A DNA stretch of 64,000 nt from Citrobacter telavivensis (GTDB lineage Bacteria; Pseudomonadota; Gammaproteobacteria; Enterobacterales; Enterobacteriaceae), in assembly GCA_009363175.1 (NCBI GenBank), contig CP045205.1:744001-808000 (forward strand). Reading direction: 5' to 3'. The position numbers and the translations under genes are program-made. Positions 51,573-64,000 of the stretch are shown piece by piece (the stretch's first letter is position 1; each line of letters opens with the position of its first letter). Below the pieces are notes generated by a model. The model did not search any database. It saw nothing but the letters and a program-made list of their open reading frames with translations, and was not told where the DNA came from.

Positions 51573-52490
51573 ATGAATATTCGTGATCTTGAATACCTGG
51601 TGGCATTAGCCGAACATCGCCACTTTCGGCGCGCGGCGGACTCTTGTCATGTCAGTCAGCCAACGCTGAGCGGTCAAATCCGCAAGCTGGAAGATGAACT
51701 GGGCGTGATGCTGCTGGAGCGTACGAGTCGTAAAGTGCTATTCACCCAGGCAGGTTTACTGCTGGTGGATCAGGCACGCACCGTGCTGCGTGAGGTCAAA
51801 GTGCTCAAGGAGATGGCAAGCCAACAGGGCGAGACCATGTCAGGTCCGCTGCACATTGGTTTGATTCCCACCGTTGGTCCTTATCTGCTGCCGCATATTA
51901 TTCCGATGCTGCACCAGACTTTCCCGAAGCTGGAAATGTATCTGCATGAAGCGCAGACCCATCAGTTGCTGGCACAGCTGGATAGCGGCAAGCTCGATTG
52001 CGTGATCCTGGCGCTGGTGAAAGAGAGTGAGGCATTTATTGAAGTGCCGCTGTTCGATGAGCCGATGCTGCTGGCGATCTATGAGGATCACCCGTGGGCG
52101 AATCGCGAATGCGTGCCGATGTCCGATCTGGCAGGCGAAAAACTGCTGATGCTGGAGGACGGTCACTGTCTGCGCGATCAGGCGATGGGTTTCTGCTTCG
52201 AAGCGGGCGCTGACGAAGACACCCACTTCCGCGCGACCAGTCTGGAAACGCTGCGTAACATGGTAGCGGCGGGAAGCGGTATTACGTTGCTGCCGGCGCT
52301 GGCGGTTCCACAGGAACGCAAGCGCGATGGCGTCGTGTATCTGCCCTGCATTAAGCCTGAACCGCGTCGCACAGTGGGGCTGGTTTATCGTCCGGGTTCA
52401 CCCCTGCGCAGTCGCTATGAGCAACTGGCAGAGGCCATCCGTGGTGCAATGGATGGCCATTTCGACAATGCGTTAAAAAAGGCGGTTTAA
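51573..52490 (+). CDS. oxyR: OxyR, hydrogen peroxide sensor-regulator
   Basis: 305 residues, as in E. coli. A LysR-type regulator switched on by a disulfide between Cys199 and Cys208, both present in [14 protein letters not shown]. The N-terminal HTH ([20 protein letters not shown]) is intact. It is divergent from oxyS. Its last 18 bases overlap the convergent sthA gene. Confidence 0.98.
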   Translation: MNIRDLEYLVALAEHRHFRRAADSCHVSQPTLSGQIRKLEDELGVMLLERTSRKVLFTQAGLLLVDQARTVLREVKVLKEMASQQGETMSGPLHIGLIPTVGPYLLPHIIPMLHQTFPKLEMYLHEAQTHQLLAQLDSGKLDCVILALVKESEAFIEVPLFDEPMLLAIYEDHPWANRECVPMSDLAGEKLLMLEDGHCLRDQAMGFCFEAGADEDTHFRATSLETLRNMVAAGSGITLLPALAVPQERKRDGVVYLPCIKPEPRRTVGLVYRPGSPLRSRYEQLAEAIRGAMDGHFDNALKKAV

Positions 52491-53873
52491 GCCGTTTAGC
52501 GCAGCGACCCGATAGGCTTCTGCCATGGTCGGGTAGTTAAAGGTGGTGTTAACAAAGTACTCAATTGTGTTACCGCCACCTTTCTGCTCCATAATCGCCT
52601 GACCGATGTGAATAATCTCGGCTGCGCGCTCGCCAAAGCAGTGAATTCCCAGAATCTCTTTGGTTTCCCGATGGAACAAAATCTTCAGCGTGCCCACGTT
52701 CATGCCGACGATTTGCGCACGTGCCAGGTGTTTAAACTGGGCACGTCCCACTTCGTAAGGCACTTTCATTGCCGTCAGTTGCTGTTCGGTTTTACCCACA
52801 GAACTGATCTCCGGAATGGTGTAAATCCCGGTTGGGATATCTTCAATCAGGTGCGCGTTCGCTTCCCCTTTCACCAGCGCCTGGGCAGCAATGCGTCCCT
52901 GGTCGTATGCAGCGGACGCCAGGCTCGGGTAACCAATCACGTCACCCACCGCGTAAACGTGCGGCAGCGCGGTCTGGTACATGCTGTTGACCTTGAGCTG
53001 ACCACGGCTGTCGGTTTCCAGACCGATATTCTGTAACGCCAGGGAATCGGTATTCCCGGTACGACCATTGGCATACAGCAGGCAGTCGGCCTTCAGTTTC
53101 TTACCGGACTTCAGGTGCATGATCACCCCGTCGTCACAGCCTTCGATCTTCTCATACTCTTCATTGTGGCGAATGACGACGCCGCTGTTCCAGAAGTGAT
53201 AAGAGAGGGAGTCGGACATCTCCTGATCGAGGAACGCCAGCAGACGATCACGGGTGTTGATGAGGTCAACTTTGACCTCCATTCCGCGGAAAATAGACGC
53301 ATACTCGCAGCCGATCACCCCGGCGCCATAAATAATGACGTGGCGAGGCTCGTGGTGCAGACTGAGGATCGAATCGCTGTCATAAATGCGCGGGTGCGAG
53401 AAGTCCACGTCTGTCGGATGATAAGGGCGCGATCCGCAGGCAATGACAAACTTCTCTGCCGTCAGGGTTTCAACCGTACCGTCATGACATTCCAGCGCCA
53501 GCGTGTGTTCGTCGACAAAATGGGCGTTGCCCTGCAAGATTTCGCAGTGGTTACGCTCATAAAAACCCTGCCGCATCCGTGTTTGCTGATTAATCACGTT
53601 GTCGGCATGGTTGAGAATATCGGCGAATGAGGAACGAAGCAGGCGGGAATGATCGCTGTAAAGGGGGTTCTGATTGAATTCGATAATACGGCTGACTGCG
53701 TGACGGAGCGCTTTCGACGGGATGGTGCCCCAGTGGGTGCAACCGCCGCCAACGTTATGATAGCGCTCGACAACGGCAACGCGAGCTCCTTGCTTAACCA
53801 GACCCATTGCAGCGCCTTCGCCGCCGGGGCCGGAACCTATTACTATGGCATCGTAATCGTAGGAATGTGGCAT
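52473..53873 (-). CDS. sthA: soluble pyridine nucleotide transhydrogenase SthA
   Basis: 466 residues, as in E. coli. An FAD flavoprotein that moves hydride from NADPH to NAD, burning surplus NADPH. The FAD loop [10 protein letters not shown] (about 13-22) and NAD loop [11 protein letters not shown] are visible. [14 protein letters not shown] shows the family's loss of one of the two redox cysteines found in lipoamide dehydrogenases, which is normal here. It is convergent with oxyR and divergent from fabR. Confidence 0.97.
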   Translation of the reverse strand: MPHSYDYDAIVIGSGPGGEGAAMGLVKQGARVAVVERYHNVGGGCTHWGTIPSKALRHAVSRIIEFNQNPLYSDHSRLLRSSFADILNHADNVINQQTRMRQGFYERNHCEILQGNAHFVDEHTLALECHDGTVETLTAEKFVIACGSRPYHPTDVDFSHPRIYDSDSILSLHHEPRHVIIYGAGVIGCEYASIFRGMEVKVDLINTRDRLLAFLDQEMSDSLSYHFWNSGVVIRHNEEYEKIEGCDDGVIMHLKSGKKLKADCLLYANGRTGNTDSLALQNIGLETDSRGQLKVNSMYQTALPHVYAVGDVIGYPSLASAAYDQGRIAAQALVKGEANAHLIEDIPTGIYTIPEISSVGKTEQQLTAMKVPYEVGRAQFKHLARAQIVGMNVGTLKILFHRETKEILGIHCFGERAAEIIHIGQAIMEQKGGGNTIEYFVNTTFNYPTMAEAYRVAALNGLNRLF

Positions 53874-54074
53874 GGTAAGGCTTACCTGTTCTTATACATA
53901 AAAGCAACAGAATAGTAACATCATTGCCGGGATAACCCAATTATCGTTGTGCTTTTTTGCGAAGCTGAAGCACAAACTGCGCGCAAACAATCATTCACAA
54001 AGCGGAACAAGCAGATTAACTTTGAACTCTGGTATAGTGCCAGACAAGACATATGGAAGGATTCAGACATCGTG

Positions 54075-54725
54075 ATGGGCGTTAGAGCGCAGCAAAAAGA
54101 AAAAACCCGGCGTTCGCTGGTAGAGGCCGCATTTAGTCAACTGAGCGCAGAGCGTAGCTTCGCCAGCCTGAGTTTGCGTGAAGTCGCGCGCGAAGCGGGC
54201 ATTGCGCCAACCTCCTTTTATCGTCATTTCCGTGATGTTGATGAACTCGGCCTGACGATGGTCGATGAAAGCGGTCTGATGCTGCGTCAGTTGATGCGCC
54301 AGGCTCGTCAGCGTATCGCCAAGGGCGGGAGTGTGATCCGCACCTCGGTCTCTACATTTATGGAGTTCATCGGTAACAACCCCAACGCCTTCCGTTTATT
54401 ATTGCGTGAACGTTCTGGTACCTCAGCGGCTTTCCGTGCCGCCGTTGCACGAGAAATTCAGCACTTCATCGCGGAACTTGCGGATTATCTGGAACTCGAA
54501 AACCATATGCCGCGCGCGTTTACTGAAGCGCAAGCCGAAGCGATGGTGACGATTGTCTTCAGTGCAGGCGCCGAGGCGCTGGACGTGGGGGCGGAACAAC
54601 GCCAACAGTTAGAAGAGCGACTGGTACTGCAACTGCGCATGATTTCGAAAGGCGCGTTTTACTGGTATCGCCGCGAACAAGAGAAGATGACCCTCATTCC
54701 AGGTAACGTGAAGGAAGAGCAATGA
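54075..54725 (+). CDS. fabR: FabR, TetR-family repressor of unsaturated fatty acid synthesis
   Basis: 216 residues (E. coli 215). It represses fabA and fabB according to the acyl-CoA/ACP pool. The N-terminal HTH is [21 protein letters not shown] chose the ATG at 54075 ([10 protein letters not shown]). The open frame continues 42 codons upstream, and older E. coli annotations also used a longer form. Its stop overlaps the yijD start by four bases. Confidence 0.95.
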   Translation: MGVRAQQKEKTRRSLVEAAFSQLSAERSFASLSLREVAREAGIAPTSFYRHFRDVDELGLTMVDESGLMLRQLMRQARQRIAKGGSVIRTSVSTFMEFIGNNPNAFRLLLRERSGTSAAFRAAVAREIQHFIAELADYLELENHMPRAFTEAQAEAMVTIVFSAGAEALDVGAEQRQQLEERLVLQLRMISKGAFYWYRREQEKMTLIPGNVKEEQ

Positions 54726-55081
54726 AACAGTCAGTTCAGGATAAAGGTACGCTGTTGCTGGCGCTGGTCGCTGGCTTGTCGATCAATGGCACATTCGCGG
54801 CGCTGTTTAGCTCCATCGTGCCGTTCTCTGTATTCCCGATTATCTCGCTGGTGCTGACGGTGTACTGTCTGCATCAACGTTATCAGAATCGCACCATGCC
54901 TGTGGGGTTACCGGGCCTGTCTGCCGCCTGCTTTATTCTCGGCGTTCTGCTTTACAGCACCGTGGTGCGCGCGGAGTATCCGGATATCGGCTCCAACTTC
55001 TTCCCGGCGGTGCTGTCGGTCATTCTGGTCTTCTGGATCGGCGTGAAAATGCGTAATCGCAAGCAGGAAGTGTCGGAATAA
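54722..55081 (+). CDS. yijD: YijD, small inner-membrane protein
   Basis: 119 residues, as in E. coli, with four predicted membrane segments (about 10-30, 35-50, 60-78 and 85-105) and a basic C-terminus. It is translationally coupled to fabR by an ATGA overlap. The function is unknown; the family is DUF1422. The link to fabR hints at a membrane-lipid role, but that is inference only. Confidence 0.93.
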   Translation: MKQSVQDKGTLLLALVAGLSINGTFAALFSSIVPFSVFPIISLVLTVYCLHQRYQNRTMPVGLPGLSAACFILGVLLYSTVVRAEYPDIGSNFFPAVLSVILVFWIGVKMRNRKQEVSE

Positions 55082-55097
55082 GCGCGGCTGACGTCCA

Positions 55098-55129
55098 GGC
55101 CGGATGCGGCATAAATGCTTTATCCGGCC
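55098..55129. repeat. REP element between yijD and trmA
   Basis: GGCCGGATGCGGC opposite GCTTTATCCGGCC, in a short gap between two convergent genes. Confidence 0.85.
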
Positions 55130-55138
55130 GATAACCGA

Positions 55139-56239
55139 TTACTTCGCCGTCAACAACACTCCGCACTCCATATGGTGCGTATACGGGAACTGATCGAACA
55201 GCGCCAGACGTGAGATGTTATGCGTCTGGCTCAAGGTTTCCAGGTTCTTGCACAGCGTCTGTGGATTGCAGGAGATGTACAGAATACGCGGATACGCCTG
55301 CACCATTTTCTCCGTCTCACTGTCCAGACCGCTGCGGGGCGGATCGACAAAAATCGTTTCGCACTGATAGCTTTTCAGATCGATGCCCTGTAAGCGGTTA
55401 AACTCGCGCACGCCGTTCATCGCCTGCGTAAACTCTTCCGCCGCCATGCGGATGATCTGCACGTTATCAATCTGATTCGCCGCAATGTTGTATTGTGCGG
55501 CGGCAACCGATGGTTTAGCGATTTCGGTCGCCAGTACGCGCTCAAAGTTGCGCGCCAGCGCGAGCGAAAAGTTGCCATTCCCGCAGTACAGTTCGAGCAG
55601 ATCGCCTTTCGATTCGCGGGTGACATCCAGCGCCCACTCCAGCATCTGAATGTTCATTGCCGCATTGGGCTGCGTAAAGCTGTTCTCGACCTGACGATAA
55701 ATCATCTCTTTGCCCGCAACCGGCAAGCGTTCGTCGATGTAATCCTGGTCCAGCGCGATTTTCGTTTTCGTCGCGCGGCCAATCAGATGCACGTTCAGGT
55801 TCTGCGCGCGCAGAGCATCGCGCAATGCTTCGGCGGCTTCACGCCACTCATCGTCCAGCTTTTTATGATACAGCAGCGAGACCACTGCCTGATTGCTCAT
55901 GGTGGTCAGGTAATCAATCTGAAACAGCTTATGGCGCAGCACGCGGTTGTCGCGTACGCCAGCGATCATCGCGGTCATTAACTGATTGATCAGTTCACTC
56001 GCCGCCGGGAAGCTGTCGACGCGAATTCGGCTTTTGCTCTGCTGATCAAAAATGATGTGATACAGGTCGTCACCGTCGTGCCAGATGCGGAACTCCGCAC
56101 GCATACGGTAGTGACTGACCGGCGAGCGAAACACTTCCGGAACCAGGCCAGAAAAGGGCGCCATCATACTCTGCAAGCGCACCACTTTCTCGGCGAGCTG
56201 CGCGTCATACTGTTCTGTCGGAAGGTGTTCGGGGGTCAT
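55139..56239 (-). CDS. trmA: tRNA (uracil-5-)-methyltransferase TrmA
   Basis: 366 residues, as in E. coli. It makes 5-methyluridine (ribothymidine) at position 54 of all tRNAs and also acts on tmRNA. The SAM motif [16 protein letters not shown] and the nucleophile Cys in [11 protein letters not shown] (near residue 324) are present. AGGATACATC precedes the ATG. It is divergent from btuB. Confidence 0.98.
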   Translation of the reverse strand: MTPEHLPTEQYDAQLAEKVVRLQSMMAPFSGLVPEVFRSPVSHYRMRAEFRIWHDGDDLYHIIFDQQSKSRIRVDSFPAASELINQLMTAMIAGVRDNRVLRHKLFQIDYLTTMSNQAVVSLLYHKKLDDEWREAAEALRDALRAQNLNVHLIGRATKTKIALDQDYIDERLPVAGKEMIYRQVENSFTQPNAAMNIQMLEWALDVTRESKGDLLELYCGNGNFSLALARNFERVLATEIAKPSVAAAQYNIAANQIDNVQIIRMAAEEFTQAMNGVREFNRLQGIDLKSYQCETIFVDPPRSGLDSETEKMVQAYPRILYISCNPQTLCKNLETLSQTHNISRLALFDQFPYTHHMECGVLLTAK

Positions 56240-56357
56240 GATGTATCCTGAAAAATATAAGTACGCGGGGATTGTAGGGATTGCTCAACAGATGTCCAGA
56301 CATTGATGACTTCCGATATTTAACAAACGCGCTGGACAGTAAGATGTTACAAACTGT

Positions 56358-56560
56358 AGCATCCGTGTGCCGGTCCTGTGAGTTAATAGGGAATCCAGTG
56401 TAAATCTGGAGCTGACGCGCAGCGGTAAGGAAAGGTGAGATGAGAGCGTAAGCAGACACTGCCCTCGGGTGGGAAGTCTTCATTTCTGGTATCCCTGACG
56501 GGGATACCCTTCCAAGCCCGAAGACCTGCCGGCTAACGTCGCAACTGGTTTTCATCATCG
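56358..56560 (+). promoter_or_regulatory. cobalamin riboswitch of btuB
   Basis: The leader carries the conserved features: GCCGGTCCTGTGAGTTAA at its start, AATCCAGTG, the B12-box core GCCACTG-like segment (ACACTGCC), GGGAAG, then CCAAGCCCGAAGACCTGCC and the pseudoknot partner beyond. It is very close to the E. coli btuB leader, where adenosylcobalamin binding hides the ribosome-binding site. Confidence 0.93.
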
Positions 56561-56612
56561 CGTACTATCGGTGGGACCTGCGGCATCCTTCTTATATTGT
56601 GGATGCTTTACA

Positions 56613-58451
56613 ATGATTAAAAAAACATCGCTGTTGACGGTGCTCTCCGTCACGGCCTTTTCAGGTTGGGCACAGGATGCCACGCCTGACACGCTTGTCG
56701 TGACGGCAAACCGTTTTCAGCAACCTGTTAATACCGTTCTGGCACCAACTGACATCGTCACGCGTGAAGATATCGAACGCTGGCAGTCCCGAACTGTCCT
56801 TGATGTCATGCGCCGTCTGCCTGGCGTGGATGTCGCCCAGAATGGCGGCATGGGGCAAAGCTCTTCTCTGTTTGTGCGGGGTACCGAAGCGAAACACGTT
56901 CTGGTGTTAGTGGATGGTATTCCGGTCGCCCGTCCGGGCATTTCGAATAACTCCGATATTGATCAGATTCCGGTCTCGCTGGTGCAGCGCATCGAATATA
57001 TCCGCGGCCCACGTTCAGCGATTTATGGTTCCGGTGCCATTGGCGGAGTGGTGAACATTATCACCATGGCCGGTGAGGAGCGTTCGCAGATCAATGCTGG
57101 CGTGGGGTCAAAAGGCTATCAGCAGTATGACGGCACTTATCGCCAGCGTTTTGGTGATACCGTGGTGACCGCTGCCGGGGCATATCAGACCACCAAAGGC
57201 TTCGATGTTCAGCCACGCTCCAGCTACAGCGGTGATAGCGATCGCGATGGCTATCGCAACAAGCTGTTCTGGGGAGGCGTTGAGCACAAATTTAACGATC
57301 AATTCGATGGTTACTTCCGTGGCTACGGCTATGCCAGTAATGCCGATTATGACCAGGGGAAATGGGGTTATGACGGCGGAAACGACGAGCACCAGAATTA
57401 CACCCAGTCGTGGGATACAGGGCTGCGCTTCAATTCCGGTATCTACTCTTCGCAACTGGTCGCCAATTACCAGCGTATTAAGGACTACAACTACAGCAGT
57501 CTGAACGGGCGCTATGCGACAGGTTACAGCCTTGATGACATGGAGCAGCGCTATGTCCAGTGGGGTAACAACGTTATTGTCGGGCACGGTGCTGTCAGCG
57601 CGGGCGTCGACTGGAAGCAAGAAAAGTTGATGTCCTTTGGCGAGTATGGGACAGACAACTATAAGCGTGATAACACGGGCCTCTATTTGACCGGACAACA
57701 GCAAATTGACAGCGTGACGCTGGAAGCGTCTGGTCGTGAAGACCATGACGACCAGTTTGGCTGGCATGGCACCTGGCAAACGGCGGCGGGCTGGCAGTTC
57801 GTTGATGACTATAAGGTGACGCTCTCTTACGGCACGGGCTTCCTTGCGCCTTCACTGGGGCAACAGTTTGGTGCGGAGCGTTTTGGCATTGCCTCTAACC
57901 CGAATCTGAAGCCGGAAGAATCGAAGCAGTGGGAAGCCGGGCTGGAAGGGCTGACCGGTCCGCTTGACTGGCGCTTGTCGACCTATCGCTACAAAATCCA
58001 GAATCTGATCGACTACAACAACAATACCTACTTCAACGTCAAATCTGCGACCATCAAGGGGCTGGAATGGACAGGGAACCTGACAACCGGTCCGGTCGAT
58101 CACCGCTTAACGTTGCAGTATGTGGATCCGCGCGATGATGAAACCGATCAACAGCTTTATCGCCGCGCCAAGCAGCAGGTGAAGTATGAGCTGAGCGGGC
58201 AGATCTACGAGCTGGGCTGGGATGTGACCTATCAGTACATCGGCGAGCGCTACGATTACGACTATGACAATTCCCGTAAGGTGAAAATGGGCGGGCTGAG
58301 CGTGTGGGATATTGGACTTTCATATCCGGTCACCTCACATCTCACAGTTCGTGGTAAAATAGCCAACCTGTTCGATAAAGATTACGAGACAGTTTATGGC
58401 TACCAAACTGCAGGACGGGAATACACCTTGTCTGGCAGCTACACCTTCTGA
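56613..58451 (+). CDS. btuB: BtuB, TonB-dependent vitamin B12 receptor
   Basis: 612 residues (E. coli 614). An outer-membrane 22-stranded barrel with an N-terminal plug that imports cobalamin and also serves colicin E and phage BF23 binding in E. coli. A 20-residue signal peptide ends GWA. The TonB box DTLVVTA lies near 26-32, and the last residue is Phe. The ATG at 56613 follows the riboswitch, as in E. coli. Its last 56 bases overlap murI. Confidence 0.97.
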   Translation: MIKKTSLLTVLSVTAFSGWAQDATPDTLVVTANRFQQPVNTVLAPTDIVTREDIERWQSRTVLDVMRRLPGVDVAQNGGMGQSSSLFVRGTEAKHVLVLVDGIPVARPGISNNSDIDQIPVSLVQRIEYIRGPRSAIYGSGAIGGVVNIITMAGEERSQINAGVGSKGYQQYDGTYRQRFGDTVVTAAGAYQTTKGFDVQPRSSYSGDSDRDGYRNKLFWGGVEHKFNDQFDGYFRGYGYASNADYDQGKWGYDGGNDEHQNYTQSWDTGLRFNSGIYSSQLVANYQRIKDYNYSSLNGRYATGYSLDDMEQRYVQWGNNVIVGHGAVSAGVDWKQEKLMSFGEYGTDNYKRDNTGLYLTGQQQIDSVTLEASGREDHDDQFGWHGTWQTAAGWQFVDDYKVTLSYGTGFLAPSLGQQFGAERFGIASNPNLKPEESKQWEAGLEGLTGPLDWRLSTYRYKIQNLIDYNNNTYFNVKSATIKGLEWTGNLTTGPVDHRLTLQYVDPRDDETDQQLYRRAKQQVKYELSGQIYELGWDVTYQYIGERYDYDYDNSRKVKMGGLSVWDIGLSYPVTSHLTVRGKIANLFDKDYETVYGYQTAGREYTLSGSYTF

Positions 58452-59247
58452 TCCACGCCCCACCGTACTGGTATTTGATTCCGGTGTCGGTGGGTTGTCG
58501 GTCTATGATGAGATCCGGCATCTCCTGCCGGATCTCCACTATATCTACGCTTTCGATAACGTGGCTTTTCCTTATGGGGAAAAGAGCGAGGCATTTATCG
58601 TTGAGCGCGTTGTTGAGATCGTGACGGCGGTACAGCAGCGTTATCCTCTCTCCCTGGCGGTTATCGCCTGTAACACGGCCAGTACGGTCTCTCTTCCGGC
58701 CTTGCGTGAGAAGTTTGCTTTCCCGGTCGTGGGCGTGGTGCCGGCGATCAAACCGGCGGCGCGTCTGACGGCGAATGGTATTGTTGGGTTACTGGCAACT
58801 CGCGGGACGGTGAAACGTCCTTATACGCATGAGCTGATTGCGCGCTTTGCGAATGAGTGTCAGATAGCCATGCTGGGGTCAGCGGAGCTAGTGGAGTTGG
58901 CGGAAGCGAAGCTGCATGGCGAGCCGGTGCCGCTGGAAGAGTTGCAACGGATTCTGCGCCCATGGCTGCGGATGCCGGAACCGCCTGATACGGTAGTGCT
59001 CGGGTGCACCCATTTCCCACTGTTACAGGAAGAACTCTTACAGGTTCTTCCTGAAGGGACGCGGCTGGTAGATTCCGGAGCGGCGATTGCGCGCCGCACG
59101 GCCTGGCTACTGGAACATGAAGCGCCGGATGCGAAATCCGCAGATGCCAATATCGCCTATTGTATGGCGATGACGCCGGAAACTGAGCAATTATTACCCG
59201 TTTTGCAGCGTTACGGCTTTGAATCGCTCGAAAAACTGACGGTTTAA
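58396..59247 (+). CDS. murI: glutamate racemase MurI
   Basis: 283 residues (E. coli 285). It makes D-glutamate for peptidoglycan. The two catalytic cysteines lie in ACNTAST (near 92) and LGCTHFPLL (near 204), and VFDSGVGGLSVY is the conserved N-terminal loop. Translation starts inside btuB with a 56-base overlap, as in E. coli. It is followed by the rrn promoter region. Confidence 0.97.
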   Translation: MATKLQDGNTPCLAATPSDPRPTVLVFDSGVGGLSVYDEIRHLLPDLHYIYAFDNVAFPYGEKSEAFIVERVVEIVTAVQQRYPLSLAVIACNTASTVSLPALREKFAFPVVGVVPAIKPAARLTANGIVGLLATRGTVKRPYTHELIARFANECQIAMLGSAELVELAEAKLHGEPVPLEELQRILRPWLRMPEPPDTVVLGCTHFPLLQEELLQVLPEGTRLVDSGAAIARRTAWLLEHEAPDAKSADANIAYCMAMTPETEQLLPVLQRYGFESLEKLTV

Positions 59248-59298
59248 ACCTGTTTTGGATAAATATTACGCACTCGGAAAATTATTTTAAATTTCCCC

Positions 59299-59326
59299 TT
59301 GTCAGCCTGAAATAACTCCCTATAAT
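59299..59326 (+). promoter_or_regulatory. rrn P1 promoter
   Basis: TTGTCA (59299-59304) and TATAAT (59321-59326) with 16-base spacing, then a GCGCC discriminator, as in E. coli rrnB P1. Transcription should start near 59335. The AT-rich stretch just upstream fits an UP element. Confidence 0.9.
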
Positions 59327-59417
59327 GCGCCTCCACTGACACGGAACAACGGCACGCAAGCCGCCGGGTCAGCGGGGTTCAGAGATGAACGCCCACAGAG
59401 AAAAGCGAAATAAATGC

Positions 59418-59445
59418 TTGACTCTGAATGAGGAAAACGTAATAT
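59418..59445 (+). promoter_or_regulatory. rrn P2 promoter
   Basis: TTGACT (59418-59423) and TAATAT (59440-59445) with 16-base spacing, about 120 bases after P1. Confidence 0.8.
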
Positions 59446-59484
59446 ACGGGACCTCGCGACAGAGCCGCTAAAGCGCGTCGCAAC

Positions 59485-59521
59485 TGCTCTTTAACAATTT
59501 ATCAGACAATCTGTGTGGGCA
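59485..59521 (+). promoter_or_regulatory. leader boxA and 16S processing stem (5' arm)
   Basis: TGCTCTTTAACA (59485-59496) is boxA, which loads the antitermination complex. The following CAGACAATCTGTGTGGGCAC pairs with GTGCTCACACAGATTGTCTG just after 16S (about 61195-61214), forming the RNase III processing stem. Confidence 0.8.
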
Positions 59522-59629
59522 CTCAAAGTGACATGGATTCTTAACGTCCTCGGACGAAAAATGAATACCAAGTCTCAAAGAGTGAACACGTAATTCATTA
59601 CGAAGTTTAATTCTGTGAGCATCAAACTT

Positions 59630-61171
<1,542 letters not shown>

Positions 61172-61241
61172 CCTTAAAGAACCTGCCTTTGTAGTGCTCA
61201 CACAGATTGTCTGATGAAAATTAGCAGTAAAAAATCTCTGC

Positions 61242-61318
<77 letters not shown>

Positions 61319-61424
61319 AATTCCTTCTGATACTGCGTTGCGGCAACGCTCATATACTGATGTATGCTTCGCGTTACCACGCCTTGTCTCAGAACGAATT
61401 AAGGTTGATGAGATTAACTACGAT
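61319..61424 (+). other. spacer between tRNA-Ile and tRNA-Ala
   Basis: 106 bases, longer than the short spacer I remember in E. coli ile-ala operons. It contains GCGTTGC (61335-61341) facing GCAACGC (61343-61349), which can form a small hairpin. No gene is present. Confidence 0.6.
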
Positions 61425-61500
61425 GGGGCTATAGCTCAGCTGGGAGAGCGCCTGCTTTGCACGCAGGAGGTCTGCGGTTCGATCCCGCATAGCTCCACCA
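61425..61500 (+). tRNA. tRNA-Ala (TGC)
   Basis: 76 bases, starting GGGGCTATAGCTCAGC, with anticodon TGC in TTTGCAC and an encoded CCA end. Confidence 0.98.
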
Positions 61501-61561
61501 TATTTACTGCAAAACCCAAGAAAACTTCAGAGTGTACCTGAAAAGGTTCACTGCGAAGTTT

Positions 61562-61574
61562 TGCTCTTTAAAAA
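61562..61574 (+). promoter_or_regulatory. spacer boxA
   Basis: TGCTCTTTAAAAA lies in the spacer between tRNA-Ala and 23S, where antitermination factors reload before 23S transcription. Confidence 0.7.
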
Positions 61575-61679
61575 TCTGGATCAAGCTGAAAATTGAAACG
61601 ACACACAGTCAATGTGTGTTCGAGTCTCTCAAATTTTCGCAACACTGACGGTGTTTTACGAAACATCTTCGGGTTGTGA

Positions 61680-64000
<2,321 letters not shown>

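Noticed and set aside
53700..53870. Possible loss of an active-site cysteine in SthA
   Set aside because: Soluble transhydrogenases normally lack one of the two cysteines of the lipoamide dehydrogenase family, so this is not a defect.

Overview
The window is a stretch of chromosome from a member of the Enterobacteriaceae. Nearly every backbone gene matches Escherichia coli K-12 in length and order (rraA-menA-hslUV-ftsN-cytR-priA-rpmE ... metJ-metBL-metF-katG ... ppc-argECBH-oxyR-sthA-fabR-yijD-trmA-btuB-murI-rrn). Protein and 16S differences and the accessory genes point away from E. coli itself. The genus Citrobacter, or a close relative, is the best guess, but this was judged from memory without an alignment. 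No insertion sequence, prophage, integrase or CRISPR array was found.

Layout. 1-8.2 kb: cell envelope, proteolysis, division and replication restart genes, mostly on the minus strand (rraA, menA, hslU, hslV, ftsN, cytR, priA). 8.4-11.9 kb: rpmE, then an accessory pair (KdgM-type outer-membrane porin plus GPH-family sugar symporter), then yiiX. 11.9-18.6 kb: methionine regulon (metJ, metBL, metF, with visible met boxes), interrupted by an accessory carboxymuconolactone-decarboxylase-like gene and a divergent LysR regulator. 18.8-22 kb: katG and yijE. 22-32.6 kb: gldA, fsaB, ptsA / frwC, frwB, pflD, pflC, frwD, yijO, a set that fits uptake and radical-dependent breakdown of a 1,5-anhydrohexitol. 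32.7-42.2 kb: eptC, ppc and the divergent argE/argCBH genes. 42.2-51.3 kb: an accessory island between argH and oxyS/oxyR. 51.4-59.2 kb: oxyS, oxyR, sthA, fabR, yijD, trmA, a cobalamin riboswitch with btuB, and murI. 59.2-64 kb: a ribosomal RNA operon with tRNA-Ile and tRNA-Ala in the spacer, cut off inside 23S rRNA.

The most interesting region is the island at 42.2-51.3 kb. It encodes a complete sugar ABC importer (binding protein, double ATPase, two permeases), a DeoR-family regulator, an L-xylulose-kinase-like FGGY kinase, an L-xylulose-5-phosphate 3-epimerase and, divergently, an L-ribulose-5-phosphate 4-epimerase. Together these would import an L-ketopentose, most simply L-xylulose, and convert it to D-xylulose-5-phosphate. 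Unlike the E. coli yia/sgb and ula systems it has no 3-keto-L-gulonate-6-phosphate decarboxylase, so the substrate should enter as a five-carbon sugar. Near-identical terminators lie at both ends of the island.

Regulatory signals visible in the sequence include a heat-shock promoter for hslVU, met boxes before metB and metF, ARG boxes between argE and argC, an OxyR site between oxyS and oxyR, a KdgR-like operator before the porin, a nested leader structure before rpmE, an ERIC-like element in the ppc leader, REP elements in four gaps, and classic rrn P1/P2 promoters.
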